DNA of 64,000 nucleotides from DAOUJH01 sp965116555. Lineage in GTDB: Bacteria; Chloroflexota; Dehalococcoidia; Lucifugimonadales; QGNO01. The notes beneath the pieces were generated by a model that was not told the origin of the DNA, did not search any database, and saw only the letters and a list, made by a program, of their open reading frames with translations. This document shows, piece by piece, positions 39,027 to 46,572 of the stretch (position 1 is its first letter; every line of letters begins with the position of its first letter). The stretch lies in contig OZ220698.1 of NCBI GenBank assembly GCA_965116555.1, forward strand, positions 1,302,001 through 1,366,000, written 5' to 3'. The position numbers and the translations under genes are program-made.

Positions 39027-39075
39027 CGTCATTCTCTCCCCTTCTCGTCATTGCGAGCGCAGCGAAGCAATCTGG
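39027..39075. repeat. Dispersed 30-bp repeat, copy B, with one extra head
   Basis: A lone CGTCATT head at 39027 precedes the complete element at 39046-39075 by exactly 19 bp. The complete element differs from 32846-32875 by one base. A more divergent relative (ACGGAGCACAGCGAAGTGAAGAATC) lies near 39159-39183. Confidence 0.8.
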
Positions 39076-39572
39076 TGGTGCGGAGGCATCCAGGGCGGCG
39101 GGCATTGGGCCCACCCACCCCTGTCTATCTGGACGTGGCGCAAAGCACCGTCGTTCTGAACGGAGCACAGCGAAGTGAAGAATCCAAAGCCCCTGCACAC
39201 TGAGCCACTGTGCCTTTTGTCCATACGTCCCTCTCCCCGCCATTACCCTCTTCCATCCACCACCTAACACCCCTAAAATCAACTCATGGCCGCATCAAGC
39301 AACACCGCACCCACAACTCCCGGCAGGCTCATGGAACACCCCATCGTGCCCCCAAACTCATTACGAAAACCTACTGCCTCTCTTCGAGATTCGGATTTGT
39401 TTCCCATATTTTCAACAAAATGGTTGGCTTTTAGCCTTGCGGCTCTTTACATAACGTGGAAACAATTCCCTTCTCAGGCACAACGCGACTCCACCGTTAA
39501 CCGCAATATGACCACTTTCTCATGCCTAACATGTCATTTTGACGACACCCCAAAATCGACTTATGTCAAGTT

Positions 39573-39609
39573 GGCCCGTTGCCCGCCTGCCCGTTTGCCC
39601 GTATGTCCG
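39573..39609 (+). repeat. Short GCCCG(Y)YT array upstream of the asparaginase-like gene
   Basis: GCCCGTT-GCCCGCCT-GCCCGTTT-GCCCGTAT-GTCCGTC: four to five degenerate octamers, like 13209-13250. It lies about 50 bp upstream of the next coding start. Confidence 0.55.
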
Positions 39610-39659
39610 TCCTGTGATAAAACTGTCCCGCTTACCCTGTTTCCACCGGAGGCATCATC

Positions 39660-40667
39660 ATGGCTGACCAATTACCCCTAATATGGGTGCTGGGCACCGG
39701 AGGCACCATCGCGGCATGGGGTGCGCCAAGGCTGAAGTTCTTTGAATACGGCGTCCCCGGAGTACGTCTTGACGTCCACGACAACCTGGAGCAAATCCCT
39801 GAAGTGGACCAGTTTGCCAGAGTGAAAGCGGAACACCTCATACAGGCGGGCAGCGGGGGCCTGGGCGACAGCGGCTGGCTCATGGTTGCCAAGAAGGTCA
39901 ACAGCCTCTTCCAAGACGACCCCGACGTATCCGGCGTCGTGGTCACCCACGGCACTTCCTCCTTGGAGGAGACCGCCTATTGGCTCAACCTTACCGTTAA
40001 AAGCGAGAAACCGGTGGTGGTCACCGGCACCATGCGACCGCCCTCCGCCATGGGTACGGAAGCCTACAACAACCTGCTCGGCGCAATTATCCTCGCCGGT
40101 TCTCAGGAAGCGCGCGGCATGGGCGTCACCGTCATGCTCAACGACGAGATCAACGCCTCCCGCGAGGTCACCAAGCAGAACTCATACCGAATTCAGACCT
40201 TCGGTACCCGTGAGCTGGGGTTCTTGGGATACTTGGACTCGGATCTCAAGCCTGTTTTCTACAGGCGTCCCACTCGCAAGCACACTTACCAGAGTGAATT
40301 CGACGTCAGCGGATTGGACACCCTTCCCCAGGTGGAAGTCCTCTACTCCTACGAAGGAGCCAGCGACATTCAAGCGCGGGCTCTGGTCGATGCCGGAGTG
40401 GATGGCATCGTGATTGGCAGTATGGGGCCTGGCGCCGTGGGACAGAGCGTGAACGACGCCCTGCTGGAGGCAAGAAGCAAGGGCATTACGGTAGTGGTCA
40501 CCACGCGGGCCGGAGCCGGTCGGATCATCCGTACCAGCGTATACGAACAAGAGGGAATAGTAGCAGGCGATAACCTGAGCCCTCAGAAAGCCAGGATTCT
40601 CCTGCAACTTGCGTTGACCAAGACCAACGACCCAGAAGAACTTCAGCGGATATTCAACGAGTACTAG
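39660..40667 (+). CDS. Asparaginase-like amidohydrolase, first of a tandem pair
   Basis: A 335-aa member of the L-asparaginase/glutaminase superfamily. The start follows GGAGG. The nucleophile loop is LGTGGTIAAWG (Thr16). The second motif is THGTSSLEETAYWL, where classical enzymes have THGTDT: the Asp that binds the substrate amino group is Ser here. REVTKQN keeps the catalytic Lys. After TMRPPSAMG the usual SADGP is replaced by TEAYNN. No signal peptide, so cytoplasmic. True substrate is doubtful; another amide or a D-amino-acid derivative is possible. 15 nt separate it from its paralogue. Confidence 0.85.
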   Translation: MADQLPLIWVLGTGGTIAAWGAPRLKFFEYGVPGVRLDVHDNLEQIPEVDQFARVKAEHLIQAGSGGLGDSGWLMVAKKVNSLFQDDPDVSGVVVTHGTSSLEETAYWLNLTVKSEKPVVVTGTMRPPSAMGTEAYNNLLGAIILAGSQEARGMGVTVMLNDEINASREVTKQNSYRIQTFGTRELGFLGYLDSDLKPVFYRRPTRKHTYQSEFDVSGLDTLPQVEVLYSYEGASDIQARALVDAGVDGIVIGSMGPGAVGQSVNDALLEARSKGITVVVTTRAGAGRIIRTSVYEQEGIVAGDNLSPQKARILLQLALTKTNDPEELQRIFNEY

Positions 40668-40682
40668 TCAAAGAGGGACAAC

Positions 40683-41696
40683 ATGACAAGCAATCAACTG
40701 CCCGTAGTTTGGGTTCTGGGCACCGGCGGCACAATATCATCGTGGGGCTCGCCAAGGCTCACCTTCTTCGAATACGGCGTGGCTGGACAGCGGTTGGACG
40801 TTCACCAGAACCTGGAGCGCATACCGGAGGTCAGCGACTTTGCCAATGTAAAGGCCGAACATCTCTGGATGGCGGGCAGCGGCAGCCTTGGCCCCGCTCG
40901 CTGGTTGGAGCTGACAAAGAAGATCAACGGCCTGTTCCAAGAAGACCCTAGTATTTCAGGCATTGTGGTTACCCACGGCACCTCCTCCATGGAGGAGACG
41001 GCATACTGGCTCAATCTCACGGTCAAGTCGGAGAAGCCGGTGGTGGTTACGGGCACCATGCGGCCGCCCTCCGCTATGGGTACGGACTCGGACAACAACC
41101 TGCTCGGCGCAATCATCCTCGCCGGTTCCCAGGAAGCATGCTGCAAGGGCGTTACCGTCATGCTCAACGACGAGATCAATGCCGCCCGCGAAGTGACCAA
41201 GCAAAACGCCTACAGAATAGAGACCTTTGGCACGCGAGAACTGGGATTCCTGGGCTACCTGGACTCCGACCTCAAGCCGGTGTTCTACAGGGAGCCCGTG
41301 CGCAAACACACCTACCAAACCGAATTTGACGTCGACGGCCTCAGCGACCTTCCCAAGGTGTACATAGTGTACGCCTATGAAGGCGCAGACGACCTTGTAG
41401 TACGCGCCCTGATAGACGCCAAAGCTCCCGGGATAGTGATTGCAGGTATGGGCGCGGGCGGTGCGGGCGGTCAAGTGCAGCAAGAAGCGCTCTTGGAAGC
41501 CAGTAGGCAAGGCTCAATAGTGCTCTCCTCCACCAGGGCTGGATCCGGCCGCGTCATCCGCACCAGCCGCCACCGTGAAGCCAGATGGGTCGCCGCGGAC
41601 AACCTCAGCCCGCACAAGGCCAGGATCCTTCTGCAACTGGCGCTGACCAAAACCAGCGACCCGGAAGAAATCCAGCGCATGTTTGATGCCTACTAG
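40683..41696 (+). CDS. Asparaginase-like amidohydrolase, second of a tandem pair
   Basis: A 337-aa paralogue of the preceding protein, very similar throughout (LGTGGTISSWG; THGTSSMEETAYWL; TMRPPSAMGTDSDNNLLGAIILAGSQEA; REVTKQN). It also has Ser in place of the classical Asp. Differences cluster in residues about 225-290, the part that lines the active site across the subunit interface, so the two may differ in substrate or form a hetero-oligomer. An AGAGGG site precedes the ATG. It is co-transcribed with the first copy and with the E2 gene 12 nt downstream. Confidence 0.85.
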   Translation: MTSNQLPVVWVLGTGGTISSWGSPRLTFFEYGVAGQRLDVHQNLERIPEVSDFANVKAEHLWMAGSGSLGPARWLELTKKINGLFQEDPSISGIVVTHGTSSMEETAYWLNLTVKSEKPVVVTGTMRPPSAMGTDSDNNLLGAIILAGSQEACCKGVTVMLNDEINAAREVTKQNAYRIETFGTRELGFLGYLDSDLKPVFYREPVRKHTYQTEFDVDGLSDLPKVYIVYAYEGADDLVVRALIDAKAPGIVIAGMGAGGAGGQVQQEALLEASRQGSIVLSSTRAGSGRVIRTSRHREARWVAADNLSPHKARILLQLALTKTSDPEEIQRMFDAY

Positions 41697-41708
41697 CGCC
41701 CGACAAAT

Positions 41709-42806
41709 ATGCCCACTGAACTCACTTTCCCAGACTGGGGCGTAGGCGAAGAAGAGGGACGCGTTATCCGCTGGCTGAAGCGAGAGGGCGACCGCGTGTC
41801 GCAGGGCGAGCCCATCGCCGAGATAGAATCGGCCAAAGTCACCGCCGAAGTCGAGTCGCCAGCCACCGGAGTTGTAAGCCGTATCGCAGTGCCTGACGGC
41901 GCTTCCGCCAAAGCGGGCGATCTGCTCGCTACCATCGGAGAAGAGGTCTCTTCTCCGGATTCACCGGTCTCTCAGCCGTACGTACCCCAGGCAGACCCCG
42001 CCGTCCGTCGACTGGCGGAGGCCTACGGGATAGACCTGAACCAAGTAGAAGCGGGCGGAGAACGGGGTACGGTGCTGGAAGCCAGTGTCAGAGCCCTGAT
42101 AGAGGCCGAAACCACTCCTGAAATCCGGCAGGTCCCCCTTGTCGGTATGCGCAAGACCATTGCAGACAGGCTGTACGGCAGTCTTCAGTCCACGGCCCAA
42201 GTCACCATTACCACGGAGGCCGATGCCACGGAATCGGAGCAACTGCGGCGGGACCTGGTCTCCCAGTGGCGCAACAAGGGAGTACGCCCTATGGCCGTGG
42301 CGACGTTGATAAAGGTAGCCGCAAGAGCGTTGAGCGAAAACCCACGACTGAACGCCACTATCAACGGGGAGACCGTTACAATGCACAAGCATGTCAACGT
42401 AGGATTTGCCGTAGGCGTTGAGGCCGGCCTGGTGGTGCCTGTGATCAAGCTGGCCGAGCAAAAGCCGTTGATAGATATCAGCCGGGAAGCCAGAGAGCTG
42501 GCAACAAGGGCACAGCGCGATCAGCTGTCACCCGGAGAAATGGCGGACGGCACATTCACCATAACCTCCATGGGCGTCTACGACGTGGATACATTCACCC
42601 CCATCACAAACCCGCCGCAAGTGGCCATACTGGGGATCGGTCGCCTTGTGGAGAAGCCCGTGGTATACAACGGCGAAATCACCAAGCGCTCCATGATGGC
42701 CCTGAGTCTAACCTTTGACCACCGCGCCATCGATGGAGTACCCGCAGGTCAGCTCCTAAAGGCAATCAAGGAGTACCTAGAGCAACCCGCGTGGCTGGTT
42801 GAGTGA
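41709..42806 (+). CDS. Dihydrolipoamide acyltransferase (E2) of a 2-oxoacid dehydrogenase complex
   Basis: A 365-aa E2 protein. It has an N-terminal lipoyl domain with the lipoylation Lys in EIESAKVTAEV (about residue 43), a short linker, a peripheral-subunit-binding domain (VRRLAEAYGIDLNQVEAGGERGTVLEASV), and a catalytic domain from about 140 (RKTIADRLYGSLQSTAQVTI) with the HxxxDG motif as DHRAIDG near the end. Most similar in style to pyruvate or branched-chain E2. No E1 or E3 genes are next to it, so its complex partners must be elsewhere. It follows the asparaginase-like pair by 12 nt. Confidence 0.93.
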   Translation: MPTELTFPDWGVGEEEGRVIRWLKREGDRVSQGEPIAEIESAKVTAEVESPATGVVSRIAVPDGASAKAGDLLATIGEEVSSPDSPVSQPYVPQADPAVRRLAEAYGIDLNQVEAGGERGTVLEASVRALIEAETTPEIRQVPLVGMRKTIADRLYGSLQSTAQVTITTEADATESEQLRRDLVSQWRNKGVRPMAVATLIKVAARALSENPRLNATINGETVTMHKHVNVGFAVGVEAGLVVPVIKLAEQKPLIDISREARELATRAQRDQLSPGEMADGTFTITSMGVYDVDTFTPITNPPQVAILGIGRLVEKPVVYNGEITKRSMMALSLTFDHRAIDGVPAGQLLKAIKEYLEQPAWLVE

Positions 42807-42811
42807 ACTCC

Positions 42812-44677
42812 CTATGGCCGCGCTTTGAGTATCTCCGGCAGGCCGTGTAGGACTTGAGCCACAACCTCGTACCTGCCAAAAGAAGGTACAAAGTAGACAC
42901 CGGCTATGCTTGAATGCACCTCTTTGAGCAACTCTTGGGCCAGAACTATCCCCATCTCGCCGCCTTCTTTCCCTGCCTGTTTCATTCGCAACTGGCACTC
43001 CGGCGGAATGACCATCCCCGGCACCTCGTTGTGCAGGAATTCAGCATGCCTGTAGCTGCGCATGGGCAGCACACCCAAAATAACGGGCTTGGGGAACCCT
43101 CCCAGCCTCTGCCGCCACTTCTCAACGGCTTCAGGTCTGAACACAGCCTGCGTCAGGATGAAGTCAGCTCCGGCGGCCATCTTTCGTTCCAAGCTCGCCT
43201 GTTCCCTATCCATGTCCTCCGCTTCCAGGTTTATGGCGCACCCCACCAGGAACGAAGTAGCCTGCTCAATAGGTCTACCTGCTGTATCCAAGCCTTCATT
43301 GGCCTGGCTGAGCATACGAATCAGACCCGACGAAGTGATATCTGAGAAGCTCACCGCCTGCGGGTAGTCCCCCATCTGGGGCGGGTCTCCCATGAACACA
43401 AAGATGTTGCGCACTCCCAGCGCATGTGCGCCCAGCAAATCGGACTGCAATGCCAGCAGGTTGCGGTATCTGGTGGCAATGTGCATGATAGCCTCAGTGC
43501 CCAACCGTGTCTGCAGCAGGCTGCTCATTGCCAGGGCGCTCATGCGGCCCTGGGCCAGAGGTATGTCCGTACAATTGAAAGCATCCACGTTGACCATCCC
43601 CAGAAGGTTCCGCAGGCTGGTCAGTGTAGTGCTCACGTCAAACCCGCGCGGTGGATGCACCTCCACGGTGACCACGAACTGCTTGCCCAGTTTCTCAGAA
43701 AGCTCGGTGGGAGGCGTGGGCTCAGGTGCGTATTCGCTCCTCGTCTCGACGGGCTTAATCTCAGCCCCAGCGCCGGTTTTCCGTGTCTGGACACGCCGCT
43801 CTCTCATCACGCTTCTAATGGCCGCGATGTGCTCAGGTGTAGTACCGCAGCAACCTCCAATTATCGAAGCTCCCGCATCAAGGATCTGCCCCGCATAGTC
43901 GGCCACGTACGCCGGGGACGATAAATAGAACAACCGCCCGTCCACGTTTGTAGGAAAGCCGGCATTGGGTAAAGCAGAAAGGGGTGTATCCGCAACGGGC
44001 GCCATGGCTTCCACCACATCAAGCATCGGCTGTGGGCCAACGCTGCAGTTGGCCCCTACCGCAGCGAGGTTGTAGTCCGCCAATGCTTTGACGACCTCTT
44101 GCGGCGAGTCGCCTGCCAGCGTACGCCCTTCTTCTGTAAACGTGAGCTGCGCAATAACCGGAAGGTCTGTGACCTGTCCGCAGACTGCAACTGCCAGTTG
44201 AATTTCAGCCAGTGAAGAAAACGTCTCTAGGAGCAGCGCGTCTACTCCCGCATCCGCCAGAGCTTTAATCTGTTCGGCGAAGGCTTCTCTGGCATCATCT
44301 ACCGTAATGGGGCCCAACGGCTCAATCCCCTTCCCCAACGGCCCCACCGCACCGGCTATCCAAACCTGTTGTCCGGTCAGGCGCTCCGCTTCTCTGGCTA
44401 TCTGCACCGCCTTGCCGTTGATCTCCTTCACCAAACCAGCTTGGCCGTATGACCCCAGCCGGACCCGGTTGGCGCCGTAAGTGTTGGTCTCTATCAACTC
44501 TGCTCCCGCCTTCAAATAGTCCAAGTGGACCTGCTTGACCAGATCGGGAGCGGTGAGGTTCAACCCTTCCAGGCAGGTATCCGCCGAAACATCGGCCAGC
44601 TTGATCAACTCCGTACCCATAGCGCCATCGGCTAGGATAGGGCCTTCAGAAAGCCTATCGGTAAACAATCTACTCAT
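42812..44677 (-). CDS. Homocysteine S-methyltransferase / methylenetetrahydrofolate reductase fusion
   Basis: A two-domain enzyme (621 aa). Residues about 1-300 are a homocysteine S-methyltransferase: DGAMGTEL near the start, GANCSVGPQ and the zinc pair IIGGCCGTTPEHI. Residues about 330-620 are a MetF-like 5,10-methylene-THF reductase barrel (FVVTVEVHPPRGFDV; IFVFMGDPPQMGDYP; AAGADFILTQAVF). There is no cobalamin-binding module. The start at 44677 is preferred because TACAAT lies 10 nt upstream; extension to 44731 would overlap thrC. It couples methyl-group generation to methionine synthesis. Confidence 0.92.
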   Translation of the reverse strand: MSRLFTDRLSEGPILADGAMGTELIKLADVSADTCLEGLNLTAPDLVKQVHLDYLKAGAELIETNTYGANRVRLGSYGQAGLVKEINGKAVQIAREAERLTGQQVWIAGAVGPLGKGIEPLGPITVDDAREAFAEQIKALADAGVDALLLETFSSLAEIQLAVAVCGQVTDLPVIAQLTFTEEGRTLAGDSPQEVVKALADYNLAAVGANCSVGPQPMLDVVEAMAPVADTPLSALPNAGFPTNVDGRLFYLSSPAYVADYAGQILDAGASIIGGCCGTTPEHIAAIRSVMRERRVQTRKTGAGAEIKPVETRSEYAPEPTPPTELSEKLGKQFVVTVEVHPPRGFDVSTTLTSLRNLLGMVNVDAFNCTDIPLAQGRMSALAMSSLLQTRLGTEAIMHIATRYRNLLALQSDLLGAHALGVRNIFVFMGDPPQMGDYPQAVSFSDITSSGLIRMLSQANEGLDTAGRPIEQATSFLVGCAINLEAEDMDREQASLERKMAAGADFILTQAVFRPEAVEKWRQRLGGFPKPVILGVLPMRSYRHAEFLHNEVPGMVIPPECQLRMKQAGKEGGEMGIVLAQELLKEVHSSIAGVYFVPSFGRYEVVAQVLHGLPEILKARP

Positions 44678-44687
44678 AGCGTCGTCA

Positions 44688-44693
44688 ATTGTA
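44688..44693 (-). promoter_or_regulatory. Candidate -10 box for a leaderless transcript
   Basis: TACAAT on the minus strand ends 10 nt before the ATG at 44677, with no Shine-Dalgarno sequence between them. The geometry is nearly that of the TATAAT-N9-ATG starts at 4726 and 5562, supporting leaderless transcription in this organism. It lies 22 nt after the thrC stop. Confidence 0.45.
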
Positions 44694-44714
44694 GCACTCT
44701 GCGAATGAGCTAAC

Positions 44715-45887
44715 TCAACCGGGCAGCACATCCAAGTACTTGTAAGCAGATCCCGTGTTCATCAAGACTATGTTCCCGGACGGGTCCACTTCACCTTTTG
44801 CCAGTAGCTTCTTCAAACCGGCCAGGGTAGCCGCGCCTTCGGGGGCAGGATAGACGCCCTCAGCGCCGGCCATCTGCTTTATCGACTCCAGCATCTCTCC
44901 ATCCGTAACGGTTAAGGCTGTTCCGCCGCTTTCTCTCAGCGCTTGCAGTATCAGATAGTCGCCAATGGCCGAAGGCACGCGCATACCGGCTGCTATGGTA
45001 GCAGCCCCCGTCCAAGGCTCAGCATGGTCGGATCCGTTGTGGAAGGCACGGACGATGGGAGCACAGCCCTCCGCCTGCACCGCTATCATTCGAGTGGTCA
45101 CTTGGTCCAGCCAGCCCAGCGCCAGCATCTCGTGGAACGCCTTCCAGATACCAACGATTCCCGTGCCGCCTCCGGTAGGATAGACAATCACGTCCGGGGT
45201 GCGCCATCCAAGCTGTTCCACCAGTTCATAGCCCATGGTCTTCTTGCCTTCAGCGCGGTACGGTTCCTGAAGAGTCGACACATCGAATAGGCCCATTTCA
45301 GCGGCTTTCTCTCTTGATAAGCGGCCCGCATCACTTATCAAGCCGTCGACAAGGGTAAGCTGTGCGCCGAAGGCCAAGCACTCCTGTTGATTGGCAACGG
45401 GCGCATCCTTGGGCATGAAGACGTGTGCTTCCATACCCCCATAAGCGCAGTAAGCTGCCATTGCGCCAGCCGCATTTCCCGCTGACGGCATGGTTATTCG
45501 AATCAAACCCAGCTCTTTGGCGCGGGAAACCGCGGCAGACAGCCCTCTGGCCTTGAAAGAGCCTGTGGGGTTAACTCCCTCGTCTTTGATGTATAGATTG
45601 CTGCAGCCCAACTGCCCGCCCAGGTTTGATGCAGGAAGCAGAGGAGTCATCCCCTCGCCAAGAGTGATCACGTTGCCAGGATCACGCACCGGCATCATCT
45701 CGTAGAAGCGCCACATATTGTTGGGCCGAGACGAGAGGGCGTCTCGACCCACGGCTTTACGAACGCCGTCTATGTCATACCGCGCGTAGAGCACCTTGCC
45801 GCAGGCAGGACAAGTCCTGTGAGGTTCATCCGCCTGATAGGTTTCAGCGCAGGCGGTGCATTCAAGGTGGCTAAGGTAGCTCTGCAT
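44715..45887 (-). CDS. thrC: Threonine synthase
   Basis: PLP enzyme converting O-phosphohomoserine to threonine (390 aa). It has an N-terminal zinc-ribbon-like segment (CTACAETYQ..HRTCPACGKVLYARYD), the PLP Lys in NPTGSFKARG, the SAGNAAGAMAAY loop, and the phosphate-binding PTGGGTGIVGIWKA. Ribosome site GAGGAGAG is well placed. Length fits the archaeal/actinobacterial class. The fused methionine-synthesis gene follows downstream in the same direction. Confidence 0.94.
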   Translation of the reverse strand: MQSYLSHLECTACAETYQADEPHRTCPACGKVLYARYDIDGVRKAVGRDALSSRPNNMWRFYEMMPVRDPGNVITLGEGMTPLLPASNLGGQLGCSNLYIKDEGVNPTGSFKARGLSAAVSRAKELGLIRITMPSAGNAAGAMAAYCAYGGMEAHVFMPKDAPVANQQECLAFGAQLTLVDGLISDAGRLSREKAAEMGLFDVSTLQEPYRAEGKKTMGYELVEQLGWRTPDVIVYPTGGGTGIVGIWKAFHEMLALGWLDQVTTRMIAVQAEGCAPIVRAFHNGSDHAEPWTGAATIAAGMRVPSAIGDYLILQALRESGGTALTVTDGEMLESIKQMAGAEGVYPAPEGAATLAGLKKLLAKGEVDPSGNIVLMNTGSAYKYLDVLPG

Positions 45888-45912
45888 GATCTCTCCTCTT
45901 TACACTCAAGGC

Positions 45913-45967
45913 ATTCTACCAATGGGATGCAAGCGGTCACCTTCGTCAGCAAGTCACGCGGTAGAAT
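45913..45967. other. Wide inverted repeat upstream of thrC
   Basis: ATTCTACC (45913-45920) and GGTAGAAT (45960-45967) are exact inverted copies 39 nt apart. Read on the minus strand, the copy nearer thrC supplies a TAGAAT -10 box with GTGACC 16 nt upstream. The pair could be a divergent promoter core or the ends of an RNA stem. No known riboswitch class is evident. Confidence 0.35.
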
Positions 45968-46031
45968 CTGGTGTCTGACTACAGGCTAAGTGGACCGCGG
46001 TGGCAACGGGCCAATAGATAGCGGGGGACTG

Positions 46032-46571
46032 CTACGCTGCCGCTTCTTCCGACTCGCTTATGTGAGGCGGTTCGGTTACCAACCTGGTCAATACATCGGT
46101 CCAGTCGGAAGGAGCAGTGAACAACGTTGGGGACCCCCCCACCATTACATAGCTACCACCGACGTCCGGCGTTTTGGCGCCTATGAATAAATCTATCTCC
46201 CTGCCCGACCTCAGAGTGATCACTATGTGAGTTAGCGGCGGGTCAAGGCCAAAGCTTGCCGGGTCTTGGACTACCTCTTCCAGGACCCTGGACGATCTAG
46301 GGCCTGTAAGCAAGAGGGGCACGCCGCCCCATCTGTTGTTGTCCACGGGCTCACCGCTGTCTGCAAACACCCAGCCTGACTCAGCTCTGACGAATGTCTG
46401 CGTATCGCCCCTGTGCGTCACCTGTATTCCGGTTATGTCGCCGAATGTAATGTCGTAGACCCAGGGATTCTGCGGTTCGGCCGGTGGATGGTCTGTAAGC
46501 TGAAAGAGCACCACGTATCCTCCCACGATAGCCACCAGGACTACTAGGATGAACGATACTCGATAGTTCAT
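46032..46571 (-). CDS. DUF4340-type protein of a Gld-like ABC system
   Basis: A 179-aa protein with one N-terminal membrane anchor (VSFILVVLVAIVGGYVVLFQL) and an extracytoplasmic domain (ITFGDITGIQVTHRGDTQTFVRAESGWVF; ITLRSGREIDLFIGAKTPDVGGSYVM) typical of DUF4340 proteins. The start at 46571 lies 1 nt after the stop of the GldG-like gene, with GGAGG upstream. It is the last gene of the ATPase-permease-GldG-DUF4340 operon, a common arrangement. Function unknown, probably a subunit of the exporter. Confidence 0.82.
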   Translation of the reverse strand: MNYRVSFILVVLVAIVGGYVVLFQLTDHPPAEPQNPWVYDITFGDITGIQVTHRGDTQTFVRAESGWVFADSGEPVDNNRWGGVPLLLTGPRSSRVLEEVVQDPASFGLDPPLTHIVITLRSGREIDLFIGAKTPDVGGSYVMVGGSPTLFTAPSDWTDVLTRLVTEPPHISESEEAAA

Positions 46572-46572
46572 C

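Larger units (their letters stand above)
38829..39659. other. Long gene-poor stretch
   Basis: Apart from the repeats at 39027-39183 and 39573-39609 I see no gene here. The plus-strand frames 38829-39203 and 39286-39681 have no ribosome sites, run through repeat copies and have unprotein-like composition. Base composition falls locally (39280-39560 is AT-richer), which suggests degraded inserted DNA. Confidence 0.5.

Noticed and set aside
39286..39681. Plus-strand 131-codon frame before the asparaginase-like gene
   Set aside because: No ribosome site, crosses the GCCCG octamer array and overlaps the true downstream start.
45888..46031. SAM or threonine riboswitch/leader before thrC
   Set aside because: No SAM-riboswitch core and no Thr-rich leader frame; only a wide inverted repeat could be supported.
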